A program made the position numbers and the translations under genes. From positions 434,001 through 498,000 of the forward strand of contig NZ_JAPENM010000002.1 of NCBI RefSeq assembly GCF_026342035.1: 64,000 bases of DNA. The letters are read 5' to 3'. Source of the stretch: Aldersonia sp. NBC_00410. GTDB taxonomy: Bacteria > Actinomycetota > Actinomycetes > Mycobacteriales > Mycobacteriaceae. Below, one piece after another: positions 43,890 through 52,223 of the stretch. The stretch's first letter is position 1, and each line of letters begins with the position of its first letter. A model generated the notes under the pieces. It saw only the letters and a list, made by a program, of their open reading frames with translations, was not told the DNA's origin and ran no database searches.

Positions 43890-44585
43890 CCGTTCGAGAT
43901 GCCACTGCAGATGCGCCGCCACCAAGCCGCTCGCCTGCCTGCGCAAAGCGTCCGAGGTGGTCTCGGTGAAGGCCCAGTCGCCGCGCAGGAGCGCATCCAT
44001 CAGGTCCAGCACTCCCGACGAAGGAGTGGCCGCACCCGGCGGACGGCAGTGCAGGCACACCGATCCTCCGGCGGCCACATGGAACGCTCGGTGCGGACCG
44101 GGTTCGCCGCAGCGGGCGCATTCGGTGAGCGCCGGCGCCCACCCCGCATAACCCATGGCCCGCAACAGGAATGCGTCGAGGATCAGCTCGCACGGACGGA
44201 CTTGTTCCCCGACGGCCCGCAGCGCACCCACCGTGAGCTGGTGCAGCCGCAACGCGGGCGCGTGCTCCTCGCCGGCGAGTCGCTCCGCGGTCTCGAGCAC
44301 CGCGCAGGCCGTGGTGTAGCGGCCGTAGTCGGTCACGATGTCCCCGGCGAAGGCATCGAGGGTGTGCACCTGGGTGACGATGTCGAGATTGCGGCCCGGG
44401 TACAGCTGCACATCGATATGCGCGAACGGCTCGAGCCGCGCGCCGAACTTGGACCGGGTGCGCCGCACCCCCTTGGCCACCGCGCGGACGAGCCCGTGCT
44501 GCCGGGTGAGCAGGGTGACGATCCGATCGGCCTCGCCGAGCTTGTGCTGGCGCAGCACCACCGCGTTGTCCCGGTACAACCGCAT
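43842..44585 (-). CDS. recO: DNA repair protein RecO
   Basis: The 247-residue recombination mediator loads RecA with RecR. The N-terminal OB-fold starts MRLYRDNAVVLRQHKLGEADRIV. The C-terminal region has the four-cysteine zinc site CARCGEPGPHRAF and CLHC. ATG 44585 is chosen because MRLYRDNAVVL is the usual start; a slightly longer frame exists. Its last codons overlap a sequence duplicated 1.49 kb away. It normally precedes uppS in this group. Confidence 0.93.
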   Translation of the reverse strand: MRLYRDNAVVLRQHKLGEADRIVTLLTRQHGLVRAVAKGVRRTRSKFGARLEPFAHIDVQLYPGRNLDIVTQVHTLDAFAGDIVTDYGRYTTACAVLETAERLAGEEHAPALRLHQLTVGALRAVGEQVRPCELILDAFLLRAMGYAGWAPALTECARCGEPGPHRAFHVAAGGSVCLHCRPPGAATPSSGVLDLMDALLRGDWAFTETTSDALRRQASGLVAAHLQWHLERQLRTLPLIERVPSSG

Positions 44586-44622
44586 CGTCCACCTCCTCCC
44601 GCCACGACACACCCGCCCTCAG

Positions 44623-44648
44623 TCGACTGAACGGAACCGTTCAGTCGA
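44623..44648. promoter_or_regulatory. Perfect 26-base palindrome (operator A of the amidase/tetR operon)
   Basis: Arms TCGACTGAACGG and CCGTTCAGTCGA flank AA. A near-identical palindrome lies 31 bases away centre to centre (about three helical turns), so two dimers could bind the same DNA face. It lies between the divergent recO and amidase genes, so it may affect recO as well. Confidence 0.8.
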
Positions 44649-44653
44649 TCTGA

Positions 44654-44679
44654 TCGACTGAACGGTTCCGTTCAGTCGA
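44654..44679. promoter_or_regulatory. Perfect 26-base palindrome (operator B of the amidase/tetR operon)
   Basis: The same 12-base arms as operator A, TCGACTGAACGG and CCGTTCAGTCGA, flank TT. Only the two central bases differ between the two sites. Cognate regulator is most likely the TetR encoded at 46184. Confidence 0.8.
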
Positions 44680-44746
44680 ACAGCGTGGGTCGAGTTTCCC
44701 ACGCGGTGCCGACAATCCCGGCCAGGCGCGCACCGCCCGCGGTACC

Positions 44747-44762
44747 GTTCGTTCGAACGAAC
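44747..44762. promoter_or_regulatory. 16-base palindrome immediately before the amidase ribosome site
   Basis: GTTCGTTC and GAACGAAC are contiguous and perfect. It ends one base before the AGGAGA ribosome site. It shares only GTTC/GAAC with operators A and B. It could be a third binding site or a translation-blocking hairpin. Confidence 0.5.
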
Positions 44763-44771
44763 AGGAGAGTG

Positions 44772-46202
44772 ATGACCGAGACGTCCCCGCAAGATCTCGG
44801 CCTGCGCGAGTTCGCCGCCGCGCTGCGCAACGGCACCCTCACCTCGGCCGGGGCGGTGTCGGATGCGCTCGACCGCATCGACGCGAGCCAGGCCACACTC
44901 AATGCCTTCCGGGTCGTCCGCCGCGACGACGCTCTCGCCGAGGCCGCCGACGCCGATCGCCGCCTTGCCGGGCCCGCCACCGGGGACCGCCCGCCGCTGC
45001 TCGGCGTCCCGATCGCGGTCAAGGACGACACCGACGTGGCGGGCACGCCGACTGCTTTCGGTTGCGCCGGTGAGTTCCCCGCCATCGACACCGACGGCGA
45101 GGTGGTCCGCCGCCTGCGCGAGGCCGGTGCGGTGATCGTCGGCAAAACCAACTCCTGCGAACTCGGCCAGTGGCCGTTCACCGACGGCCGCGCATTCGGC
45201 TACACCCGCAACCCCTGGAACGGGGAGCGCACCCCGGGCGGATCGTCGGGCGGCAGCGCTGCGGCGGTCGCCGCGGGCCTGGTGCCGGCGGCGCTCGGCT
45301 CCGACGGTGCCGGGTCGATACGTATCCCCGCCGCGTGGACGAACCTGGTCGGGATCAAGCCGCAGCGCGGGCGCATCTCCACTTGGCCCGTGGCCGAGGC
45401 CTTCTACGGCATCACCGTCAACGGCACGCTGGCCCGGACCGTCGCGGACGCCGCCTGGCTGCTCGATGTCGCCGCGGGCAGCCATGACGGTGATCGGCAC
45501 CGGCCCGAACCGATCGACGCGTTCGACGCCGTCGGCCGCGATCCCGGCCGGCTGCGGATCGCATTGTCGGTGCGAATTCCGTTCATTCCCACCCCGACTC
45601 GACTGGATCCGGAGGTCCGCGCCGGTGTCGAGCGCATCGCGGCCACGCTGGGCTCGCTCGGCCACACCGTGCAGATCGCCGAGGTTCCCTATCACCCACT
45701 GCTCGGTGCGTCGTTCCTGCCGCGCGCCACTGCCGGACTACACGACTGGATGGCCAAGGTGCCCGACCCAGCGGTGATCGATCCGCGAACCCGCGCGAAC
45801 GCGCGCACCGGCAGGTTGATGCATCGCGGCCCGCTGCAGGCCGCGCGGCGGCTCGAACCGTATCTACAGCGCCACACCGGTGCGATCTTCCGCGACTTCG
45901 ACATGGTGCTCGCGCCGACCACCGCTACTCCGCCGCCCCCGGTCGAGGCATTGGACGGCCAAAGTGGTTGGGGCACTGACAAAGTGATCACCGCGGCGTG
46001 CCCGTACACCTGGCCATGGAACGTGCTCGGCTGGCCCAGTGTCGACGTCCCCGCCGGATTCACCGACGCGGGCCTGCCGGTCGGCGTACAGCTGATGGGC
46101 AACGCGAACTCGGAACCGCTGCTCCTCTCGGTGGCCGCCCAACTCGAACAAGAACTGCGCTGGGACAAGACGAGACCGGAGCCATGGTGGGCGACGAACT
46201 GA
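44772..46202 (+). CDS. Amidase-signature family amidase
   Basis: The 476-residue enzyme has the amidase signature: catalytic Lys in GVPIAVKDDTD, cis-Ser in GGSSGGSAAAVAAGLVPAALG and the nucleophilic Ser in GSDGAGSIRIPAAW. It hydrolyses amides; the substrate is unknown. An amidase of this family follows recO in mycobacteria too. ATG 44772 directly follows a GTG; AGGAGA is upstream. A TetR gene overlaps its end by 19 bases, and three palindromes precede the operon, so the operon is probably auto-repressed and induced by a ligand. Confidence 0.9.
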   Translation: MTETSPQDLGLREFAAALRNGTLTSAGAVSDALDRIDASQATLNAFRVVRRDDALAEAADADRRLAGPATGDRPPLLGVPIAVKDDTDVAGTPTAFGCAGEFPAIDTDGEVVRRLREAGAVIVGKTNSCELGQWPFTDGRAFGYTRNPWNGERTPGGSSGGSAAAVAAGLVPAALGSDGAGSIRIPAAWTNLVGIKPQRGRISTWPVAEAFYGITVNGTLARTVADAAWLLDVAAGSHDGDRHRPEPIDAFDAVGRDPGRLRIALSVRIPFIPTPTRLDPEVRAGVERIAATLGSLGHTVQIAEVPYHPLLGASFLPRATAGLHDWMAKVPDPAVIDPRTRANARTGRLMHRGPLQAARRLEPYLQRHTGAIFRDFDMVLAPTTATPPPPVEALDGQSGWGTDKVITAACPYTWPWNVLGWPSVDVPAGFTDAGLPVGVQLMGNANSEPLLLSVAAQLEQELRWDKTRPEPWWATN

Positions 46203-46768
46203 GCGTCCGCGATCGCATTCTTGCCGCCACCCTGCTCATTGTCGGCACCGATGGCGTTGCGGCGGTGTCGAATCGACGTATCGCCGCCACCGCGGGCGTG
46301 TCCCTCGGCTCGATCACCTACCACTTCCCGACACAGAACGCGCTGCTGCGCGACGCGCTGCTGGGGTTCGTCCGGGACGAGACGGCGCGACTCACCGAAC
46401 TCGCCGAGTCCTATCGAACCGAAGACCTCTCCGTCTCCGACGCTGCCGCCATCGTCGAACGGGTCGCGAAAGATCTCGCATTCTCGGCGGAACGGATCGC
46501 ACCGTTCGAGCTGTACATCCAGGCCGGGCGCGACGAGGAGTTGCGTCCCGCGGCGGCCGACTGTTTCGCCGCCTACGACCTGCTCACCGTGCGGATCCTG
46601 GAATCACTCGGCATCTCCGACGCGGTGGCGCTTGCCCCGACGATCGTCGCCACGGTCACCGGGCTGCAATTGCGACGGCTCGCAACAGGTTCGGCAGAAG
46701 CGCACATCTCGGCGACGATCCTGCGACTGCTCCACAGCAGCCCACTCGGATCGGTGGCACCGAACTAA
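46184..46768 (+). CDS. TetR-family regulator co-transcribed with the amidase
   Basis: The 194-residue regulator has a TetR-type DNA-binding domain (SVRDRILAATLLIVGTDGVAAVSNRRIAATAGVSLGSITYHFPTQNALL) and a helical ligand domain. It starts at ATG 46184 within the amidase gene (19-base overlap, GGAG upstream). It probably binds the paired palindromes upstream of the amidase, so amidase and regulator would be induced together by the amidase substrate or product. Its stop is convergent with the P450 gene (4-base overlap). Confidence 0.88.
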   Translation: MVGDELSVRDRILAATLLIVGTDGVAAVSNRRIAATAGVSLGSITYHFPTQNALLRDALLGFVRDETARLTELAESYRTEDLSVSDAAAIVERVAKDLAFSAERIAPFELYIQAGRDEELRPAAADCFAAYDLLTVRILESLGISDAVALAPTIVATVTGLQLRRLATGSAEAHISATILRLLHSSPLGSVAPN

Positions 46769-48138
46769 CCGCGTCGGTGCGCGGCGATGTCCGCCACCTC
46801 GCCGGCTCGGACTACGCGCTGCGCCGCCGTCCCGCGTCGGCGCAGCACCGCCAGCCCGCCGCGCCCGGGGGCGTTCGCGATCCCGCGCGAATGAACCGGC
46901 TCGTCGGGCTCGGCGGTCGGTTCGAAGTCATACTCGCGCAACAGCGTCCGCAACACCACGTCCATTTCCATGTTCGCGAATGCCGCGCCGATGCAGCGCC
47001 GCACGCCGCCACCGAACGGGATCCAGGTGTGGTTGTCCGGGTTGGATCCGATGAACCGGTCCGGATCGAAAGTGGCGGCGTTGGGGAAGTTCTGCTCCGA
47101 GGCCTGCGAGAGCTGGATGCTGACGAACACCGAGTATCCCGCCGGCAGAACCCAGTCCCCCAGGCGCAGCCGCTCCTTGGTACGCCGCGGTGCGCCATCG
47201 ATCACCGGGCGGGTGCGCTGCACCTCGTAAATTGTCGCCTGCCGCAGCGCGGACTCACCCGCATCCACTTCCTCGGTAAGCCGCGCCAGCAACGCCGGGT
47301 GCCGGCGCAAGCGCTCCACCGCCCAGCCGAGGGTGGTCGCGGTGGTCTCGTGGCCCGCGGCGAGCAGGGTGAGCAGTTCATCGGCGACATGGTCGTCCGA
47401 AATACGCGACCCATCCTCGTAGCGCGCCCGCAGCATCAGCGACAGCACATCCTGACGGTCCTCGAACGCCGGATCCGCGAGCGCGTCCGCGATCAGCTCC
47501 GCGATGATCTCGTCGTAGCGTCGCCGATAGCGCAGCATGCGCCCCCACGGGCTCCACGAGCCGTAGTCGCGACGCACGATCGGCGGCATCACCGCCATTC
47601 GCGATCCGAGCATAACGAAGCGCGGCAACAACTCCCGAAGTTCGGCGAACGCATCGCCCGCCGCGCCGAACACGGCCCGCAGGATCGCGTTGAGCGTGAT
47701 CCGCATGAACGATTCGAGGGTTGCGAACTCCACGCCGCCGGCCCAGGACGCGATCTCACGGATCGTCTCCTGCTCGACGATGTCCTCGTAGGCGGCCATC
47801 CGCTTGCCGTGGAACGGCGGGACCAGCAGTTTGCGGCGGGCGCGGTGCGCGTCGCCCTCCAGACTGAACGTGGAGCCGGGGCCGAGCACGAGCCCCAGCG
47901 CGCCGGCTCGCCCGATCAGGTCGGAGTTCGTGGTGAACATGTCCTTGACGACCACCGGGTCGCTCACGACCATCGTCTTTCCCAACGCGGGCACGTCCAG
48001 CATGAACTCGGTGCCGTACCGATTGCGCAGCCAGGCGATCGTCTTGCCGCGTGCGAGCACGAACGGGATTGCCTGTAAATACCGTGGTACCGGCAGCGCG
48101 GGCGGTAGCCGCACCGGATCGGTCGTCGCCACAGCCAT
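46765..48138 (-). CDS. Cytochrome P450 (CYP, haem loop with Arg)
   Basis: The 457-residue P450 has the I-helix AGHETTATT, the ExxR (EVQRTRP) and the haem loop FGGGVRRCIG with Cys382. The usual His/Arg two before Cys is Arg here (GVRRC), a variant seen in CYP136/138-like enzymes of mycolic-acid bacteria. The N-terminal part has an unusual FVLARGKTIAWLRNRYG rather than a membrane anchor, so it is soluble. It is divergent from a TetR gene, with an operator between; both may form an inducible unit. Substrate unknown. Confidence 0.92.
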   Translation of the reverse strand: MAVATTDPVRLPPALPVPRYLQAIPFVLARGKTIAWLRNRYGTEFMLDVPALGKTMVVSDPVVVKDMFTTNSDLIGRAGALGLVLGPGSTFSLEGDAHRARRKLLVPPFHGKRMAAYEDIVEQETIREIASWAGGVEFATLESFMRITLNAILRAVFGAAGDAFAELRELLPRFVMLGSRMAVMPPIVRRDYGSWSPWGRMLRYRRRYDEIIAELIADALADPAFEDRQDVLSLMLRARYEDGSRISDDHVADELLTLLAAGHETTATTLGWAVERLRRHPALLARLTEEVDAGESALRQATIYEVQRTRPVIDGAPRRTKERLRLGDWVLPAGYSVFVSIQLSQASEQNFPNAATFDPDRFIGSNPDNHTWIPFGGGVRRCIGAAFANMEMDVVLRTLLREYDFEPTAEPDEPVHSRGIANAPGRGGLAVLRRRGTAAQRVVRAGEVADIAAHRRG

Positions 48139-48175
48139 CCGAGTCTCCCCTCCCCGAGGAATGTGATACCGACCA

Positions 48176-48193
48176 CGGTACGCACACGTACCG
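48176..48193. promoter_or_regulatory. Operator-like palindrome between the P450 and TetR genes
   Basis: Perfect 7-base arms CGGTACG and CGTACCG flank CACA. Flanking sequence on both sides has TACCGACC-like extensions. The site lies 38 bases from the P450 start and about 100 bases from the tetR start, in the shared control region. Confidence 0.55.
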
Positions 48194-48295
48194 ACCCGGC
48201 ACAAGAGGATGCGCGCGCGGCGCCCGGCCGGGCGAAACCGGCGGTGCCGATCACCGCGCCGCATAGGATGCTGGCCAGCGATCGGAAGGAGGGTG

Positions 48296-48919
48296 GTGGC
48301 ACCGGCGAATACCGCGCGTGCAGCGGTCGAGGACGACGGCACCGACGGTGCGGCGAAGTTCCGCCGACGGCTGCTCGACGCCTTGTCCGCGTCGATCGCG
48401 GACAAGGGCTACGCCAACACCACCGTCGCCGACATCGTGCGCGGTGCCAGGACCTCGCGGCGCACGTTCTACGAGTACTTTCCCGACCGGCAGTCCTGCC
48501 TGATCGCGCTGCTCGCCGACGCCAATGCCACGACGATCGAGCAGATCGGCGACGCGGTCGATCCGGACGCACCGTGGCGCACGCAAGTTCGCCAGGCGGT
48601 ACAGGCCTGGATCGATCACACCGCGGCGACCCCGACGCTGACACTGAGCTGGATCAGGGACGTCCCCGCGCTCGGCGCGTCGGCCCGGGATCTGCACTGG
48701 GCGGCGATGGAGTCGTTCGTCGTGATGGTGCAGGCGCTCAGCGACAGCGACATATTCCGTGCCGCCGGTATCGGCCCGCTATCCCGACAACGCGCCATCA
48801 TGCTGCTCGGCGGCCTGCGCGAACTGACCGCCTACACGCTGGAGAAGGGCGAATCCGTTGGCGGCATCACCGACGAGGCGGTGCGCTCGGCCATTGCCCT
48901 GCTCGACCCCGATCGCTGA
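48296..48919 (+). CDS. TetR-family regulator divergent from the P450
   Basis: The 207-residue protein has the TetR DNA-binding domain (RRLLDALSASIADKGYANTTVADIVRGARTSRRTFYEYFPDRQSCLI) and a ligand domain containing WIDHTAATPTLTLSWIRD. GTG 48296 is chosen because AAGGAGG ends three bases upstream; a GTG three bases earlier lies immediately after the site and is less likely. It probably represses the P450 through the palindrome at 48176. The ligand may be the P450 substrate. Confidence 0.88.
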   Translation: MAPANTARAAVEDDGTDGAAKFRRRLLDALSASIADKGYANTTVADIVRGARTSRRTFYEYFPDRQSCLIALLADANATTIEQIGDAVDPDAPWRTQVRQAVQAWIDHTAATPTLTLSWIRDVPALGASARDLHWAAMESFVVMVQALSDSDIFRAAGIGPLSRQRAIMLLGGLRELTAYTLEKGESVGGITDEAVRSAIALLDPDR

Positions 48920-48934
48920 GCGTACGACAACCGA

Positions 48935-49861
48935 TCAGAATCCCAACCGCCCCAACTGTTTCGGATCGCGCTGCCAGTCCTTGGCCACCTTGACGTGCAG
49001 ATGGAGATAGATCCGCATACCGAGCAGACGCTCGATCTGCGCGCGCGCGTTGGTACCCACCTCGCGTAGCCGCGCACCACCCTTGCCGATCACGATGGCC
49101 TTCTGGCTTTGCCGCTCCACGTAGAGCAGGGCGTGCACGTCGAGCATGTCGTCGCGCCCCTCGCGCGGCAGCACCTCCTCGATGACCACCGCGAGCGAGT
49201 GCGGCAGTTCGTCGCGCACACCTTCGAGTGCGGCCTCGCGAATGAGCTCGGCCATCAACGTTTCCTCGGGCTCGTCGGTCAGCTCGCCGTCCGGGTAGAA
49301 CGCCGGCCCCTCGGGCATTTTCGAGGCAAGGACATCGACGAGAGTATCGAGATTCTCGGATTTGTCCGGTGTTGCGGACACCGGCACGACGTCGGCGTTC
49401 GCACCGAGCATCTGCGAGATTGCGAGCAGTTGCTCGGCCACCCGCTGCTTGCCGACCTTGTCGATCTTCGTCACCACACCGAGGAACGTGGTCTTCGGTG
49501 CGACGTTTCGAATCTGTTCGAGAATCCACCGGTCCCCCGGCCCGACGCGTTCGTCGGCCGGGAAGCATTGCGCGATCACATCGACCTCGGAATAGGTATC
49601 GCGCACAAGGTCGTTGAGCCGCTGACCGAGCAGCGTCCGCGGCCGGTGCAGCCCGGGGGTGTCGACGAGGATCAGCTGGGCATGCGGCCGATGGACGATG
49701 CCGCGGATCGTGTGACGCGTGGTCTGTGGCCGCGACGAGGTGATGGCGATCTTGCTGCCAACCAGGGCGTTGGTGAGCGTCGACTTGCCCGTGTTCGGCC
49801 GTCCGACGAAACAGACGAAGCCGGAATGGAACTGCGCCTCGGCGCCTTCGTGCTCAGCCAT
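48935..49861 (-). CDS. era: Era-family GTPase
   Basis: The 308-residue GTPase binds 16S rRNA and assists 30S assembly. G1 is GRPNTGKS, G3 is DTPGLH, G4 is TKIDK and G5 is SATP. The C-terminal KH domain contains AIVIGKGGARLREVG. Between G4 and G5 the switch and effector segments are complete. The ATG 49861 overlaps the preceding cda-like gene by 8 bases, part of the phoH-ybeY-hlyC-cda-era operon. Confidence 0.96.
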   Translation of the reverse strand: MAEHEGAEAQFHSGFVCFVGRPNTGKSTLTNALVGSKIAITSSRPQTTRHTIRGIVHRPHAQLILVDTPGLHRPRTLLGQRLNDLVRDTYSEVDVIAQCFPADERVGPGDRWILEQIRNVAPKTTFLGVVTKIDKVGKQRVAEQLLAISQMLGANADVVPVSATPDKSENLDTLVDVLASKMPEGPAFYPDGELTDEPEETLMAELIREAALEGVRDELPHSLAVVIEEVLPREGRDDMLDVHALLYVERQSQKAIVIGKGGARLREVGTNARAQIERLLGMRIYLHLHVKVAKDWQRDPKQLGRLGF

Positions 49862-50186
49862 CGTGTACCTCCAATAACGTTCCGTCACGTCCGGTCACGA
49901 CGACACGTGCGCCGGCGGACACCTCGCGCAGCGCGGTGACCCCGTCGTCGTCGGCGCTGCCGCCGAACAACACTGCCGCTTCGAACCCTTCCGCGCCGCT
50001 CGACAGCGCCGCGGCGACCGCGGCCTGCAAAGCGCTCAGTCGCAGCGACGACAACGCGACCACCCCCGCGGCGTAGGTGCGTCCGTCGGTGTCCCGCACG
50101 GCCGCCCCTTGGTCGGATTCGCTGCGCGCCATTGCCCCGCGTGCCAGCACCACCAGCTTGTTGTCTTCGGCATCGAGTTCAGTCAC
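49854..50186 (-). CDS. Cytidine-deaminase-like protein without zinc ligands
   Basis: The 110-residue protein has the alpha/beta order of a cytidine deaminase ([53 protein letters not shown]). The H/C-A-E and PCxxC zinc motifs of active enzymes are not present. It is therefore a degenerate member of unknown role. A protein of this kind lies between hlyC and era in mycobacteria too. GTG 50186 overlaps hlyC by 8 bases. It is transcribed with its neighbours. Confidence 0.8.
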   Translation of the reverse strand: MTELDAEDNKLVVLARGAMARSESDQGAAVRDTDGRTYAAGVVALSSLRLSALQAAVAAALSSGAEGFEAAVLFGGSADDDGVTALREVSAGARVVVTGRDGTLLEVHDG

Positions 50187-51618
50187 GTCGAGCGTCGTCC
50201 TTCTCTTTTTCGCGTTTTCCCTTGTCCCGCTTGTCCTTGTCGCGCTTGTCCCTGTCGCGCTTATCGTTGTCGCGCTTATCGGTGCTGCCCTCCTCGGCAT
50301 CGCCGAATCGGGAGATCCGCGACTCGGAGTCGGCACCGTCCTGCTCGGCGTCCGGTTCGGAGAATCGGCTCACCCGCACCGTGTGCACTCGGACCCTGCC
50401 CTTGCTGTCCGCGCCACCTTCGCCATGCAGCAGCAATCCGTGGCTGACCACCTCGGCACCGGGCAGCGGGACACGGCCGAGTGCATGGGCGAGCAGACCG
50501 CCGACCGTTTCGACGTCCTCCTCCTCGATCTCGGTGTCGAAGAGTTCGGCGACGTCCTCGATCGACAATCGCGCCGACACCCGAAACTCGCCGTCGCCCA
50601 GTTCTTCCACCGGCGGCGTCTCATCGGTGTCGTACTCGTCGGCTATCTCGCCGACGATCTCCTCGAGAATGTCCTCGATGGTGACCAGGCCTGCGATCCC
50701 GCCGTACTCGTCGACGAGCAGCGCCATATGGTTTCGGTCGCGCTGCATTTCGCCGAGCAGACTGTCGAGCGGTTTGGAGTCCGGCACGAATACCGCCGGT
50801 CGCATCACGTCGGATACCTCGACGCCGCGCCCGTTGTCGTAGCCGTAACTTTGCAGCACAAGGTCTTTCAGATACACCACGCCGAGCACGTCGTCGACGT
50901 TCTCGCCGATCACCGGGATGCGCGAGTTGCCACTGCGCATGGCGAGCGACGCCGCCTGTTCGGCGGTCTTGTTCGCTTCGATCCACACCATTTCGGTGCG
51001 CGGCACCATCACCGCCCGCGCCGGGGTGTCCCCGAGCTCGAATACGGACTGGATCATTCGGCGTTCGTCGTCGGCGACGACACCGCGTTCCTGCGCCATG
51101 TCGACGAGTTCGCGCAGCTCGATCTCGGACGCGAACGGGCCGTTGCGGAATCCGCGACCGGGCGTGAGCGCGTTGCCGATCAGGATGAGCAGGCGAGTCA
51201 ACGGTCCCAACAGCCTGCCGAGGGCGTACACGGGCCACGCGGCGACCAGCGCGATCGCATATGCGTGCTGGCGTCCCAGCGTGCGCGGCCCGATCCCGAT
51301 CACGATGTAGTCGATCAAGACCATGGTCACCGCGCTGACCGTCAGCGCCCATTGGTCCGACAGCATGTCGAGCAGGGCCGCAGCCAGCAGGACCGTCGCG
51401 GTGATCTCGGCTGTGATGCGCAACAGCACCACGAGATTGACATAACGTGCGCGGTCGACGAGGAGCCGCTCCAACCGCACTGCGCCGGGACGCTCGGCAC
51501 GGACCAGATCCTCCACGCGCGCCGGCGACACGGTGTTCAGGGCGGAGTCGATGGCAGCGATCACCCCACCGACAGCGACGAGCACAACCGCCAGGACGAT
51601 CAGTGCAGGGCTGGTCAC
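50179..51618 (-). CDS. Hemolysin-family (CorC/HlyC, CNNM-CBS) membrane protein with repetitive charged tail
   Basis: The 479-residue protein has an N-terminal CNNM/DUF21-type membrane domain (about 1-180, with [22 protein letters not shown] and two more hydrophobic stretches). A CBS pair follows (about 200-320, with [14 protein letters not shown] and [24 protein letters not shown]) and a CorC/HlyC C-terminal domain (about 340-430). A 34-residue tail is built of KRDxDKRD units from 15-base DNA repeats near 50215-50285. Family members transport or sense divalent cations. The tail is unusual. Confidence 0.9.
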   Translation of the reverse strand: MTSPALIVLAVVLVAVGGVIAAIDSALNTVSPARVEDLVRAERPGAVRLERLLVDRARYVNLVVLLRITAEITATVLLAAALLDMLSDQWALTVSAVTMVLIDYIVIGIGPRTLGRQHAYAIALVAAWPVYALGRLLGPLTRLLILIGNALTPGRGFRNGPFASEIELRELVDMAQERGVVADDERRMIQSVFELGDTPARAVMVPRTEMVWIEANKTAEQAASLAMRSGNSRIPVIGENVDDVLGVVYLKDLVLQSYGYDNGRGVEVSDVMRPAVFVPDSKPLDSLLGEMQRDRNHMALLVDEYGGIAGLVTIEDILEEIVGEIADEYDTDETPPVEELGDGEFRVSARLSIEDVAELFDTEIEEEDVETVGGLLAHALGRVPLPGAEVVSHGLLLHGEGGADSKGRVRVHTVRVSRFSEPDAEQDGADSESRISRFGDAEEGSTDKRDNDKRDRDKRDKDKRDKGKREKEKDDARRD

Positions 51619-52160
51619 GCTTGGTCGGAGCGATCGACGAAACCGGCCTTGCCGAGCAGCCGCCGATCTCGTTCGGCCAGCGCGGCCGCCCGCTCGGCCT
51701 GCCGCAGGCTCTCGTACCACTCCTCGAGCAGCCGGTTCTGCAGGCCGAACATCTCCTTCTCCTCCTCCGGCTCGGCGTGGTCGTACCCGAGCAGGTGCAA
51801 CACCCCGTGCACAGTCAGCAGCGCAAGCTCGTGCGCCGTGGAGTGGCCGGCCTTCTCGGCCTGACCGGCGGCGAACTCGGGGCACAGCACGATGTCGCCG
51901 AGCATCGACGGTCCCGGATCGGGACTGTCCGGGCGGCCGCCGGGCTCGAGTTCGTCCATCGGGAAGGACATGACGTCGGTCGGGCCGGGCAGGTCCATCC
52001 AGCGCATGTGCAGATCCGCCATGGTGTCGAGATCCACGAGCACCATCGACAACTCGGCAGCGGGATGAACGTCCATGCGCGCGATCACGAATCGCGCGAC
52101 GCCGATCAGCTCTTCCTCGGAAACGTCGATGCCCGATTCGTTCGAGACCTCGATACTCAC
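51615..52160 (-). CDS. ybeY: Endoribonuclease/rRNA-maturation factor YbeY
   Basis: The 181-residue metalloenzyme matures 16S rRNA. The [11 protein letters not shown] zinc signature is at residues 118-128 (His118, His122, His128). The central strand [26 protein letters not shown] is typical. It overlaps hlyC by 4 bases and is 63 bases downstream of phoH in the same operon. Confidence 0.95.
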   Translation of the reverse strand: MSIEVSNESGIDVSEEELIGVARFVIARMDVHPAAELSMVLVDLDTMADLHMRWMDLPGPTDVMSFPMDELEPGGRPDSPDPGPSMLGDIVLCPEFAAGQAEKAGHSTAHELALLTVHGVLHLLGYDHAEPEEEKEMFGLQNRLLEEWYESLRQAERAAALAERDRRLLGKAGFVDRSDQA

Positions 52161-52223
52161 GCGGTCAGCCTATCGGTGCGCGTGCGGTGTTCCGCAGCAC
52201 ACCGCGGTGACAGCCGGCATATG

